DNA from: Hydractinia symbiolongicarpus
Lineage: Eukaryota; Cnidaria; Hydrozoa; Anthoathecata; Hydractiniidae
Reading direction: 5' to 3'
Length of the DNA: 64,000 nt
NCBI RefSeq assembly: GCF_029227915.1
Contig: NC_079880.1
Coordinates: 24,182,501-24,246,500, forward strand
Program-made: the position numbers and the translations under genes
The notes under the pieces: generated by a model
Database searches by the model: none
What the model saw: the letters and a program-made list of their open reading frames with translations, nothing else
What the model was told of the DNA's origin: nothing
Shown: positions 1-10,419 of the stretch, piece after piece
Layout: each line of letters opens with the position of its first letter
How positions within the stretch are numbered: position 1 is the first letter of the stretch

Positions 1-520
1 GCGAATTTGTGTTACTCCTAGCCCAAAATTTCACATTATTTATAGTCATATATGCAACAACATAAATTGGTGCTAATTGGTGTTGATAGCAACTTTCCAA
101 GCGACCCTTTACAATTATTAACTTTCTAATCTTAGTTCGAATTCTTGGAGAAACTATTTGTAAATTTCTTATAATAGGCATTCATATTAACAATGCAAGT
201 GATGTCCACTTGACATTTAAGCGAGCGTAGGTATTTCTCATCGAAGAACATTTTCTTGTAATAGTTATTAAAAACTTAACTTATGACTTCTCATTGACTA
301 TTTCCATATGACCTAATTGCGTGTTTTAAAGAATATATTCTTTGATAACTTTGTTTGTTTTGTGTTTTATGCTGGTGCCGAAGTGGCAATAAAAACTGAA
401 GATCAAAGAAGGAAATCGAACAACGACTAAAAATCCTTGTAATCATAACCACAAACTTTATTGGTTTAATTATATCAGTTACCAAGTTCTATATTCTAAT
501 CGATTAAAAGGCCAGTTCAG
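1..520. other. AT-rich non-coding stretch
   Basis: I see no convincing gene, RNA or repeat here. The short minus-strand open frame at 291-485 has no recognisable motif and is probably chance. Confidence 0.4.
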
Positions 521-522
521 TA

Positions 523-771
523 GTGCGAAATTTCATGGTATATGTGCATATTGTCTATTGGTGTGAAAGTGCAAAAAACACAGATCCGGTATCAAACTGT
601 CACGATATTTGTCAGGCAGGCTTTGAGCCCCGCTATACAAATAAAAAATGTTCCTTTATGTGTGAAAAATGTGATGAACAGCTTCAAACACAAATAGAAC
701 GTTATGTTCTCCTTATGCGAACAAATGCATTACATATAACTGTCAGGAAGCCAAACGAAACGAACTTTTGA
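523..771 (+). CDS. ShK-like six-cysteine peptide ORF (partial or exon)
   Basis: The frame encodes about 82 residues with six cysteines at residues 14, 26, 30, 43, 47 and 50. The spacing is C-x11-C-x3-C-x12-C-x3-C-x2-C, and the closing CxxxCxxC pattern is that of ShKT domains, which occur in cnidarian and nematode secreted proteins and in potassium-channel-blocking peptides. There is no signal peptide in this frame and the start is a GTG, so this is more likely an internal exon or a relic than a whole gene. The tail after residue 50 is not recognisable and runs into a decayed reverse transcriptase. Function is unproven; the cysteine pattern is the only support. Confidence 0.35.
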   Translation: MRNFMVYVHIVYWCESAKNTDPVSNCHDICQAGFEPRYTNKKCSFMCEKCDEQLQTQIERYVLLMRTNALHITVRKPNETNF

Positions 772-1335
772 CGTTAAGTATTGATCAACGACCATTTTAA
801 ATGCCTGTGAGTATAAGTACTTGGGTAATCTTGTGGATCCAAACCTGTTATTGAATGACTTAAAAGTAGATATCGAAAGGCATCTAACAGATTGCAACTC
901 CTTAATAAATTACGACAATATCTCACGAAATCTGTATAATATAATGCAATGAAAATAATGTAAATGATTGTGACAATACTCACTTACTGTGGTACATTAA
1001 ATTTAAATCTGAATCGTTCCCAAAAATCAAAATTGGTGTCAATTGAAAAAAGAGCGCGTAATATTACAGAAACCGATAATTTGACACCCATACAAAATCG
1101 GATTGAAAAACGAGCAAATATTTGTTAGACAATTGGTTGATCAAACATTGTGAAGCAATTTCCACTCGTATTTTCAGATAAATCGTCACGCAAAAGGAAC
1201 TCCGAATCAGAACTTCCAAATCAAATTACCTAAAGTTAAACTAGAGTTTGCGAGAAAACCGTTCTACTTCTCAGGCGCAAATTTATATATAACGCCTTAC
1301 CAATTGTCATTCGGAAGGAAAACTCTATGGTTATC
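700..1335 (+). pseudogene. Non-LTR retrotransposon reverse transcriptase C-terminal relic
   Basis: Reading across several stops and frameshifts gives the usual end of a LINE reverse transcriptase. A 'YKYLG' thumb motif lies near 812, an 'ILTYCGTLNLNLNR' segment near 975-1020, an 'IEKRARNIT' segment near 1045, and a 'FYFSGANLYNALP'-like end near 1265-1300. This resembles CR1/L2-type elements rather than the R2-like family at 35-55 kb. No intact frame survives, so this is a dead 5'-truncated copy. The exact 5' boundary is unclear because it abuts the ShK-like ORF. Confidence 0.6.
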
Positions 1336-1834
1336 TACAAGAAACACCTGGCGAGTAGGATGCCCAGGCCGCTCCCGCCAGCGGAAGCCTTCGCGGTCCC
1401 TGCCCCCGAAGCAACGCTGCACAAAGTACAACGCCCTTGACCTGGCCCTTGGGTAGCAGGTAAGCATTGTAAGATAGATTCTAAAATACGGAAAAGAATA
1501 TACTATATAAAACACAACTCAAATATATTAATATAAGCTTTTTCTGCAACAACGTTAAACATTAAAGCTTGAGACATGATAACACTGTCAACACACCCAT
1601 AAAGAACACCTGAGACCCATCAATCATCTAACATTGTGATATAATAGTCACATAGACAATACACAACTTTGATAAGCACCAAATCGAAATGGTAGGTTGC
1701 TTATTAAAGCTTATTATCATGTAACACTGACCAATACTTAAAAGCTTAGTGTTGCGTAAAAGCGAAACACGGAAAATTATGATACTTGTGAAAAAATAAT
1801 ATTTTTGTAAAACACCGTATTAACAACCTGTACT
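1336..1834. other. Intergenic stretch with a GC-rich patch
   Basis: Positions about 1345-1460 are much more GC-rich than the surroundings and carry several CpG dinucleotides. The minus-strand frame across it has no recognisable motif. The remainder to 1834 is AT-rich and featureless. Confidence 0.35.
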
Positions 1835-2239
1835 TTATAAACTCATTGTGTAGAAGTGAAAGCATGTGAACATGCGGTAAACCTTTTTCTGAAATGCAAT
1901 AACATCTACATGTGCACACAGAACACCTAATAACCCGTGTTTTAAAACTTTTTTTAAAGCAAGTAATTTTAATTTAAACACCCTTGCAACCAAATCTTGT
2001 CTATCGTAAGCAGATTGACTAGGTAACAAATTAGTAACAACTTTCTGGTCATTTTGGATTGCTAGTAAATGTCAAGAACAAATCTCGTTTACCTTTCTTT
2101 GAAACCAATGTCATTGCATCAAGGTACAACTGATGCATATTACGGGGTGAGCCAGAAAAGCTAGAAGGCAAAACAACAACATTACCTGCATGTAAGTTAC
2201 GTTGGTCTGCAGACGAAGAAGTCCTTGGTAGGACTCTGC

Positions 2240-2524
2240 TTAAAACTGGCTTTGATTTTGGCGAATAAATGCAAGCTGTTGGCCTTTAATTTTAACATAT
2301 GCATCTACTAAAAATTGCTGAAAAAATTTGCCTGCTAGATGAAGGGCAGAAAATTCTTGCCTAATAGCAATATATATAATAATATATATTATTATATATA
2401 TTGTATATATATAATATTCCACATGGGTTAGCCTATTTCTAACTGCAATAGCTTGCTCCCTGACATGGGCCATGTTTTGGTCCCAACCAGGCTCACCATG
2501 TGGAAATAAAATGGGATACATCAT
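2240..2524 (-). pseudogene. Helitron replicase fragment with microsatellite insertion
   Basis: This is the longest open part of the Helitron relic, 94 codons. It includes the 'PILFPHGEPGW' block and the 'GKFFQQFLVDAYVKIKGQQL' block that precede the Rep domain in Helitron proteins. Between them an expanded AT microsatellite is translated as a run of Ile and Tyr, with no counterpart in the family, so it arose by repeat growth inside the old reading frame. Confidence 0.7.
2368..2417. repeat. AT dinucleotide microsatellite
   Basis: About 50 bp of nearly pure alternating A and T, strongly self-complementary, inside the Helitron reading frame. It keeps the frame open. Confidence 0.8.
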
Positions 2525-3349
2525 AGGGTCAATATTGCATGATACATGATTTTCGGCAAATGTTGATTACGTGGATAAACAACATATCTCTTGCAGGAGG
2601 AGGTGCCCCATCATTACCAACAAACATGGCAGCAACTTCCTGATGCAAGGGGCATTATGCCTTCTACGATCATAACACTCGCGCATTACAATACTTACAA
2701 CAGAATGTGTCTGTTTTCCACTGCTGCTCTGGCTGTTTCTTCACGTTCCACTTTAACCATATTTCTATTAGCTGCAGCATATGGAGAATTCCTGTGAAGA
2801 AGGTTTTGAATTATCTGCATTGTTTCACGATTAAAATGAGCATGCGTTGGATTCTCAATACCCATGTTTAAATAGCTATAGCCTCTACGATATATAATTG
2901 GCTAAAATTAGGTACTTCATTTTGGGCAAGTAATAAAGCACCTGTGAAATACCTGTGATATATTTGACCACATATTGGTGGTCCATGACCTGGCGGTGGT
3001 CGAATGTTTGCTGACAAAAAGCAAAACTAAATGCATTATTGTATACTCTGATATACTTACGAAACTGTTTATCTTCCTGACGGTTTTTTTTTAATAACTC
3101 CTGATTGCTTTCTTATATGGCTATGATACTTACTGAGTTTCAACATTTATCTATTAGACACCTGCATGCCAAATTTTTAGGTCCCATACCTTTCAGAGGC
3201 TTTGATATTGGCCATTACTCGAAACTACCCCTAAAATCTCTATGAAATCCTTATAATGGGGAAATATAATAACTCCTGTTAGGATTACCCTTAGAACTTG
3301 AAACTTGCAACACAACTTCATTTCATCAAGAAGAATCATTTCGAATAAT

Positions 3350-3800
3350 TTTGACACGTGACTAATCCGATTTCCCGATTTTTTCGGATTTTACCCGAAA
3401 ATCGGAAAAAAACGGATTTTCGGGCAATTTTTGGCAATTTTTTATTCGATCCATGTAAAAACCGGAAGATATGTTAAAAAAAATTTATTTAGCTTTTAGA
3501 AACTTCAAACAGAATGTAAAAATTCGCTCTAGAACAAAAGTAATTATATTTTAAGCAGATAGTCGCATTTTTAACAATTTTCAAGCTTCCGATGACGTCA
3601 CAGAAAATGTGCTGACGCAAGCAAAAATTTATTGCTGCCATTTTGTTCCTTTTATGACGTACTGTAAGCGTGCCAAGTTTGATTCAATTTGAACAATCCT
3701 ATGAAAAGTTATTGAGGGGGGGGGGGGGCGGAATCCGCCCCCCCCCTGGTCATAGTATGTTCGAAAAACCCCGGACCGAATAGGGTTAACAATTCACGTA
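3350..3800. repeat. Dispersed MITE-like repeat, family A, copy 1
   Basis: Shares a long block with 40320-40620 and 46890-47190: a 'gtaaaaaccgga' start, a 'tttagcttttagaaacttcaa' stretch, then 'gatgacgtcacagaaaatg', 'tgctgacgcaagc' and a 'cgaataggg' end. This copy sits inside the Helitron coding sequence: Helitron-like translation ends at about 3800 and resumes at about 3345. No transposase is encoded. Confidence 0.7.
3720..3746. repeat. Poly-G/poly-C hairpin
   Basis: A run of 13 G from 3716, then CGG-AAT-CCG, then 9 C. The nine inner G plus CGG pair with CCG plus nine C, giving a 12-bp all-GC stem with a 3-nt loop. The matching position in the 40.3 kb copy of this repeat lacks the long G run. 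Confidence 0.8.
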
Positions 3801-4335
3801 TTTCAGCAGAAAATTGTAATATAGCACGCAGGGCCACTTTGCCATTGTGACAACACGTAAAACGATTTTCATTATTGAATTTAATTGGTCATTGTGGAGC
3901 TATTAAATTTAATAATGAAAATCATGCGTAGGAGGCAAGACATTGTTAATTCTAGCTAAATCTAAAAAACGTGGAACCCTAGCTCAATGACGCAATAATT
4001 CTGCCCTATGCCTTCCTTCTGATTGCTGGGGTAATTCATTTTCTCTTTTCACACGATGATGTTGTGCATCTACCTGTTTGCGAGCATTTGCGTTTTTTAT
4101 GTTTTCTGCTGCTCGTCTTGAATTTTGGCGTAGAGCATCTACTGCTCCACGCTGTTGGGACTGTTATAAAGTTTCATTGGCTCTCTGTTTCCTGTGACGT
4201 TCAACATCAATTCATCAAATCTTCGCCGCGGATCAACAACATCCAAATCATTATGTAAGAATTGCGTTTTCATGGAGAAAATTATTTGCATAGTTATGGT
4301 CCAAAAAAATAACTTGATTTTCTGGAGGAACATTC

Positions 4336-5637
4336 ATGTTAACCCTGGCAGCTTAAAACGAAATTAAAAACAGCAAAAAACTTCGCCTCATAGCTAGCTG
4401 TAACAAAAATGCAAAGAAACAAAGAAAGGATCCTAAGAATACAAAAAGTCTTCTTCAGAAGTATAAAAAAAAAGCAAAAAACGATGCAAATTATAGTAAA
4501 GAAACTTTACTGGACACCTTGCTCAGTCTTCTTGCTAATCTTCAGACCGTTCATTTCTCTTCGTCGGAGCGCGAGATGTTTCCAACGTTGCAAACGGACA
4601 GCAACCCAGGGCAAAGTTTAAAGGAACAATAGAGTTTTTGTAATAAAGCTCGTCGATTGGTTTGAAACTGTGTAATACGCCAAGAGCGGGAAAATAAAAT
4701 GGAATTTTCTCCACAGTGCAGCGACAGTGCATATTTTTCGTGGGTATTTTAAAAATTTCGTGTTTCTATAAGAGGACGCGACTTTCGCGGATAGGCAGAC
4801 AAAATACGGCTATTAATAAGAAATAAATCAAATTAAAAAATATAAAAAGCTTACATAGGTAGTAGTTTCATTATACCTTAAGCGATGGGTAAAACATTGT
4901 GACCTTTCTTAATTTTTATTGCGCATGTGATAGAAGAAAAGATTGGGGAAGATTTTGTGCTTTGTAACAGGTTCAGTATTTCTTAGGACAAGGGACATAT
5001 TGTTTTCATAAGAGTCAACATAATTAACAAAATTCTGTATATTAGAAACGACAGTTTTTTTCGACGTTTCAGGTGGTCATCCACTCATTATCAAGCTACT
5101 AACAAATTTACAATTTCTGATTTTTATAATTAGAAATAATTAATAATCATTAAATCATAATGCCGCTGATGTAACCTTTTTGTTCAATGGAGGCATATCT
5201 TTCGTTATGAACAACCTCTCCTTTTGTTGAATTTAACGACCTAATAAAACGAATTCGCATGTATCATACATTTACCACTTTTCCTGCATCTTTCTGGAAA
5301 GCATTTCCACTTCAGCAAAATTTTCCGCGGAACGGACAGATACAGAAAAAAAACCCATCTCCCTAAGGAGCGCTTAAACTTCTACAAAACCTCTCCCTAA
5401 GGAGCATTTAAACCGCAGCTGATGCTGGATTTGGGTATTTTTTTAAACATATTTTTTAGCTTTCAGTGTTAAATTGTACTATATCCAAAAATCTAAGCCT
5501 GAAGTTAAGACGTTCTTGAAAAAAAGTGTACATGTGAACATATGTTTCAAAATTTTAAAGTTATAAAAAATATCTTTTATATATTCCGTTTTCTTTTTTC
5601 AAACATAACTAAAATTATTTACATTTCGAATATGTTC
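4336..5637. other. Intergenic stretch with repeat fragments
   Basis: No recognisable gene; the overlapping frames at 4409-4732 have no motif. A piece of the mini-Helitron family appears near 4762-4830 (ending in a 'caaaatacggctatta' block). Two copies of a palindromic 'ctccctaaggagc' motif followed by 'ttaaac' lie at about 5360-5378 and 5393-5412. Confidence 0.45.
5060..5097 (-). ncRNA. Hammerhead-like end motif of a Penelope-like or LINE element (degenerate)
   Basis: On the minus strand the stretch reads 'cttgataatgagtgg', a short loop, 'ccacc', then 'tgaaacgtcg'. A GTGG/CCAC stem followed by GAAAC is arranged like stem II and the 3' core of a hammerhead ribozyme. The CUGAUGA box is not intact. 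It resembles the element end near 27.7 kb, which supports a shared transposon origin more than activity. Confidence 0.3.
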
Positions 5638-5856
5638 TTAACCATTGCAGATTTGTTTCTTGAAATATTTGCATTCATAATGACATCTCCACCAATGACA
5701 ACGCTTTGCACATTTATGACGTAATTGATACGTACAAGTCTGCGTTGGAACTGCTTTTACATTCGCTTTCTTCAAAGCTGCGCAGTTAATCTCTTGAACA
5801 TCGATCGAAACCACAAGTAATAAAAGACAAATAAAAACAGTTGAAAGTCTTTCCAT
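5638..5856 (-). CDS. Small secreted Cys-rich cationic peptide (toxin- or defence-like)
   Basis: The 72-residue product starts with a clear signal peptide: charged N-terminus, then a leucine/valine-rich core at about residues 7-18. A propeptide-like stretch follows, then a lysine/arginine-rich mature region. Its six C-terminal cysteines are spaced C-x7-C-x3-C-x4-C-x3-C-x7-C, a mirror-symmetric pattern around an inner pair of CxxxC motifs. Twin CxxxC motifs occur in helical-hairpin folds such as alpha-hairpinins and kappa-hefutoxins, but I do not recognise this as a member of either. An extra cysteine lies near the predicted signal cleavage site. The frame is intact, uses the only ATG, and a TATA-like box lies about 195 bp upstream. 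A venom, antimicrobial or signalling role is inference. Confidence 0.65.
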   Translation of the reverse strand: MERLSTVFICLLLLVVSIDVQEINCAALKKANVKAVPTQTCTYQLRHKCAKRCHWWRCHYECKYFKKQICNG

Positions 5857-6047
5857 ATTGTTGCTTTATTAGTCTTCGGCTGAAGGTTGTAGAATTAACT
5901 GGTTTTAATTTCTTCCAAACTTTCACTTTTCTTTGGTTTTCTTTCTTTGGTTTGAAGCTTATAAAAATGTTGCTACTTAAAACCACCTTTCGTTTTCCTA
6001 CTTCTTGTTTCGACACTGCTTTCTGTCTGAAGATCGAGTGATGACCC

Positions 6048-6058
6048 CTTTATTTATA
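6048..6058 (-). promoter_or_regulatory. Putative TATA box of the Cys-rich peptide gene
   Basis: Minus-strand TATAAATAAAG, about 190 bp upstream of the ATG at 5856. No ATG-led competing gene lies between. Confidence 0.4.
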
Positions 6059-6059
6059 A

Positions 6060-7180
6060 CATCACAATGATATTCAAAAGAAGTCACTGGGAAATTCCTG
6101 TAATATGGAAGACTTTAAAGATAGCTGCTCGGTTTAAGAAACAGGGAATTTTAAGACGAAGATAAGGGGATTGTTTGAAGTTGTTGTGGTAGGCACGTGC
6201 CACTTATGGTAAACAAAAAGTAAGTTGCAAGTATATTAAAAACAGGTCCAATTGCCGGAAGCTAAAGAGGAAAGTGGAACGATTTTTCTTTTGCAAATAA
6301 ATATTTATTTTTGTAGTTACACAAAACTGTTATTGAAACTTATAGTGTTTTTTTAAAAAAAAATTCCTGCAATTTATTGTATCCACACAACAAACTTTTA
6401 GTTATGAGCTTAAAAACTAATGGCTCTGATCGCAAAGTTATTTGTTATGGTTGTTTTAGGATAGACAACCGCAAAAAATTTTTTTTTAACATAATCACAA
6501 ATTATTATTTTTTTTTATTATTAAATCATCGTTTGTCATTATTTGTTTATATTTCATATCATGTTTATCATGTTCTCCTCCACAGTGTTTTAACATGTAG
6601 CTTTAGCGGACAGTTAGACAATGCTAAAGAAGTATCGCTCTATGTACAAATAAAATAATTGAATAAGAATCTTTCCTGAATAAGCGCCACAGGACTGTTA
6701 GGTCAGTGGTTTATAAATATTTATTAGGCGCCATGTTATATGAGCGCCCTGTCTATAAAATCAATATTTTAAATAAGCTTAAAATCAAGTGGGTGCTTAA
6801 TCAAGTGTTGACAGTATAAACTATATCATTTAAGCCATCAACACTAACCTTTTGTAATCATAGATTTTAAACAGTTTTTTTTTCAACGAGCAATAAATGC
6901 CTTGATCATGGTAAGCAATTTAGAATACCCTTTTTTCAATGTTAAATGGAAACAAAATCTTTCTCTTTTTTCCCTTTTAGATAATTTTTCGTAAAATGGG
7001 AAATTTTATTTTCGCTTATTCAAGAATTACTGAGTATATTTTTTTTAAGTTGTGGAAACAAAGAATGTCAAACAAGCAGTTTAAATTATTTTATTGGTAA
7101 GTTTGAATTTCATACGAAATTTTTAAATAATATTACTATATCACTATAAATAATTTAGAGAAAATAAGTAATATAGAGAA
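6060..7180. other. AT-rich intergenic stretch
   Basis: Contains a 93-codon plus-strand frame at 6377-6658 of low complexity with no known motif, which I do not call a gene. Several 'gcgcc' motifs at about 6680-6745 may be MITE debris. Confidence 0.35.
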
Positions 7181-7716
7181 CTAGTCGTTAACCCGTGAAA
7201 AAATCCACGGGTTGCCCGTCCTTTATATATACCGCATTTCGTATGTCTCGCTACTTGAGGTGCCATCTTGCGCAGAGACAGACAGACGACGGCTATTATT
7301 AGAGACTAGTCGTTAGCCCGTGGAAAAATCCACGGGTTCGCCCGTCGCAGCTAAGCTACCATTTTGCGTGACAGACAGACAGACGGACGGACAGACGTAT
7401 ACGGGCATTATAATATAGAAGTCGTTAAACCGTGGAAAAATCCACGGGGTCGCCCGTCCTTTATATATCACATTTCGTGTTTCCGTTACGGGACGCAGTA
7501 ACCCTTTTGAACAGACAGAATACGGCTATTATTAAAGAGACTAGTCGTTAGCCCGTGGAAAAATCCACGGGTTCCCCCGTCCTGTAAATTTACCCGTGGC
7601 AACAAAGTTGATAAAAATATATTGAATTTGATATTCGTGTTTCCGTAGCACGATTTTTAAACTCAGCAGGAAGTCCGCGAAGACACAGACAAAATACGGC
7701 TATTATTAAAGAGATA
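7181..7716 (-). mobile_element. Tandem array of four non-autonomous mini-Helitrons
   Basis: Four related units start at about 7181, 7306, 7420 and 7541. Read on the minus strand each ends in a hairpin of the form CCGTGG-loop-CCACGG, then 'gctaacga' and CTAG followed by T. That is the Helitron 3' signature: a palindrome about 10 nt before CTRR, with insertion at an A/T step. The opposite ends carry 'gacagacagac' and 'acggctattatta'-type sequence, and unit 2 ends in the 'tctatattataat' 5' terminus seen intact at 19764. Units lack coding sequence. Tandem arrays are known for Helitrons that read through or re-insert at their own ends. Confidence 0.7.
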
Positions 7717-8802
7717 AGTAACATAGAGAACGCTATAAATTTTAGCTTTTAGTGTTCTTTTATTTTTAATATACGTTTGTTTAATAGAATTTCAACTGGG
7801 TACGTTCTTAAGATGTTCTTAATTCAAATTCTCAAAATATATCTTTATAAACCAGAAAGCACTTGACCCTTCAATCTTTTAAAAAAATGAAATATATGTT
7901 TACACGGAAGACGAATTTTAGTGGTTAAAATCAGTTTTATTTCTTCTTGCACTCTTTACGTATTTCATATTTTCAACTGCCCAGCTTTGGTTTTCTCTTT
8001 AATCTTATCAAGAAATCAAATTATTTTTGTTGTCATTTATTCTAGTCTTAAAAATCAGTTAGTTCTCTTCTTCACAAATTGGGGAATTACTATTAGTTGG
8101 GGATAATCATTGGTTGGGGAAATTTATTTGTTGGGAAAAATTTCACGGACATTGACGTACATATTTTCACTTTTTCCCTTCAGGTCATCAAAATTTTGGC
8201 GAAAAATAAGTGTTTAAAAATTTAATAAAAATATGATGGAGTGATGTTTAATAAAAGACGATGCCATGTTTTGTGGTTTCAATCTATTTAATTGTTTTTT
8301 TTGTATGTCTTTATATATTTCACATTTCCAACAGTGAAGCTTTGGTTTTATTCAATCTTAGCAAGAACTTAAAAAAGTTGTTGTTGTGAAAAGGAAAGTG
8401 TTTATTCTAGGAACTGAAAATAAAAAATTAGCCTCCTAAAAATAAGTTAATATATTTTTCGCTGATGGATAACAGTAACCATCGGGAAAATCAGTTGTTG
8501 GGGAAATTTATTTGTTGGGAAAATTTGCAGACATTGAATTGAATGTTTTTAATTTTTAGCGAAGTACTGCAGTGTTTGTAACGACCATATTCACTCTTTG
8601 TTTTATACGTTCTAAGAACAATGTTTTGTTGACTTAAAAATCAAGTTTCAGGAAGCATTGGAAATGATTATATATCTAACTCCTACAATACTTTATCGAT
8701 AAAACATTTCCATAGGGTAGAAACAACAACAGTGCCAAGTTTAACTGTCAAATTAACCACATACACCAACATTTTGGCTGAATGCTTCTTCAACATAGCT
8801 AG
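7717..8802. repeat. Imperfect direct duplication in non-coding DNA
   Basis: About 7930-8155 and 8295-8545 resemble each other. Shared parts include 'tttcatattttcaactgcc'/'tttcacatttccaacagtg', 'agctttggtttt', 'tttattctag' and, most clearly, 'ggggaaatttatttgttggg' followed by 'cattga'. No coding potential is apparent. Confidence 0.5.
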
Positions 8803-9158
8803 TTACCTTATCGGTAAAAAAAAAGTCGACAAAAAAATTAGTCGGCAAAAATAAAAACTCGGCAAAAATATTAGTCACTTTTTGACGACTAAGTTTTTGA
8901 ATTTAGTTACTTTTTGCCGAATTAGTTTTTGAATTTAGTCACTAATAAAGAATAATTCCATAAAACTGATAAAAATTGACAACAAGGAAGAAAAATCGGC
9001 GGAGGGATGGTCGGAAGAAAGTTAGCTCGGAAAAAAAATGTCGGAAAAAAAGTTTGGTCGGTAATAAAAAAGTCGGCAAAAATTTTAGTCGGCAAAAAAT
9101 ATTAGTCTCCTAGCGAAAATTTAGTCACTTTTTGCCGACCTTTTCTACCATAAGGTAA
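8803..9158. mobile_element. TIR MITE with internal GTCGGCAAAAA motifs
   Basis: Ends are inverted: 'ttaccttatcggtaaaaa' on the left and the complement of 'ttaccttatggtagaaaa' on the right. Inside lie many variants of 'agtcggcaaaaa' and 'ttagtcactttttg' on both strands. No ORF and no clear target duplication. A partial relative lies at 18607-18748. Confidence 0.6.
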
Positions 9159-10419
9159 CAAACTACATTGTCGATAAAATCCCCGAAAATGTCGCCTTCA
9201 GAATTACGCCGACGTTGCAAGCTCGGTTGGCAACTAGGACCTCAAGCGATATTTTGCGGTACAGACTGAGGTAATCGGTTATTATTGAATTAGTGGTAAA
9301 ATAAACACAATTCAAATTCAACTGAAATAAACCAGCCATCCAGACAGAAAGTTCGACAACGGACACTGACTAAGTTTTTTCTGAATTTGTGTCTAAAATT
9401 ATTCGCATTATTCTGATAATGATAACAATTTCCAAAGCAGTCATTGAAATGTAGAAAACAAAAAAGTTTGAAAAGCAAAAAGTGAAATCGCGTTTGTAAA
9501 TACTACCGTATGAAAGCAATAAACAACAGTTAGTTTAATTGTAGTTAGTAAGTCAAATTTTGCCCTGTTGATAAACAAATAACCCGAATCAGAAGACCCA
9601 GCGTGTTTTTTAACCCTAGAAAGTCAATGGAGTTTAAATCAGAAAAGGGTTTGAAAACTGACGCCATTACGTACGTTAATTAAGTACGTTTTGGTGAAAA
9701 AGGTTACTGTGGCAATTTGCCCCAAATCTGGCAAAGTACCAGAATAAGACATTTTAATTGCTGTCGGTATATATAGTCGTGTTTAGAGAAGAACTTTTTT
9801 CCCCCTTTCTACGTCACATGTTAATTTTCATTGTGTAAATCTTACACGATAGAAGTATGCAACACTTGCTCCTTACCCTTTAGTGTTTACCTTTTTCAGT
9901 CTTACTGCCCAATTAGAATTTTTACGAGTATACTAAATTTGGAATAAAAGCAAAAAAAGAACCAAAAAATTTAAACAGTTTTTGATCCAAATGTATACCC
10001 CCAGGCATATGCAAGACAGCAATTTTCTTTCAAACGTAGAATGGTGCCAGTAATAAGAAATTCCTCAGTTTAAATCACAGATTCAAGTCACACAAAGCTA
10101 AACAATGGACACTTAGTATATAGTTTTATGTAGGTATATAATTTCATACTTGTTCAGAATTGGTTGCAGAGGATTTTTTAGAATGACTAGCGACTACACT
10201 AATATTTTAAAAGAAATGGATTTCCATATTTAGAATATTGTAACTCGCTAACATGATTCGTTGACTAAAATTTTATTGATTGGACAGTCGGCAAGCATAA
10301 AATGCTGTCATTTTCTAGGTACACAGTTAACATCAATAAAGTGGTTCATTTAAAAAACGCATTTAAATTGGCTATGGCTATCTGAAACCCAAAACGTCTA
10401 GTTAAAATAAAGTTTTATT
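9159..10419. other. AT-rich intergenic stretch
   Basis: I see no gene, RNA or clear repeat. Minus-strand frames at 9163-9478 overlap each other and have no recognisable domain. Confidence 0.35.

Larger units (their letters stand above)
1835..4335 (-). mobile_element. Autonomous Helitron relic (Rep/helicase N-terminal half)
   Basis: Read on the minus strand from 4335 down to 1835, the fragments follow the order of a Helitron replicase/helicase. First come basic N-terminal repeats (about 4200-3985), then a 'CCHNGKVAL' zinc-binding segment (about 3850), the 'YNNAFSFAS' and 'PPPGHGPPICGQIYHR' segments (about 3040-2945), 'YPILFPHGEPGW' (2515-2480), 'QFLVDAYVKI' (about 2310), 'VLPSSFSGSPRNM' (about 2170) and 'DLVARVFKLKL' (2000-1965). 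The HUH catalytic region should follow but is cut off near 1835, and the helicase half is missing. Stops and frameshifts interrupt it throughout, and a MITE sits inside at about 3350-3800. Non-autonomous mini-Helitrons elsewhere in the window could have used such a replicase in trans. Confidence 0.8.

Noticed and set aside
6377-6658. 93-codon ORF as a gene
   Set aside because: Low-complexity Phe/Tyr/Leu translation of a T-rich tract, with no recognisable domain.
7181-7716. CRISPR-like array
   Set aside because: The repeated hairpins occur in ~115-175 bp units with Helitron ends in a eukaryotic genome; there are no short repeat-spacer periods and no cas genes.
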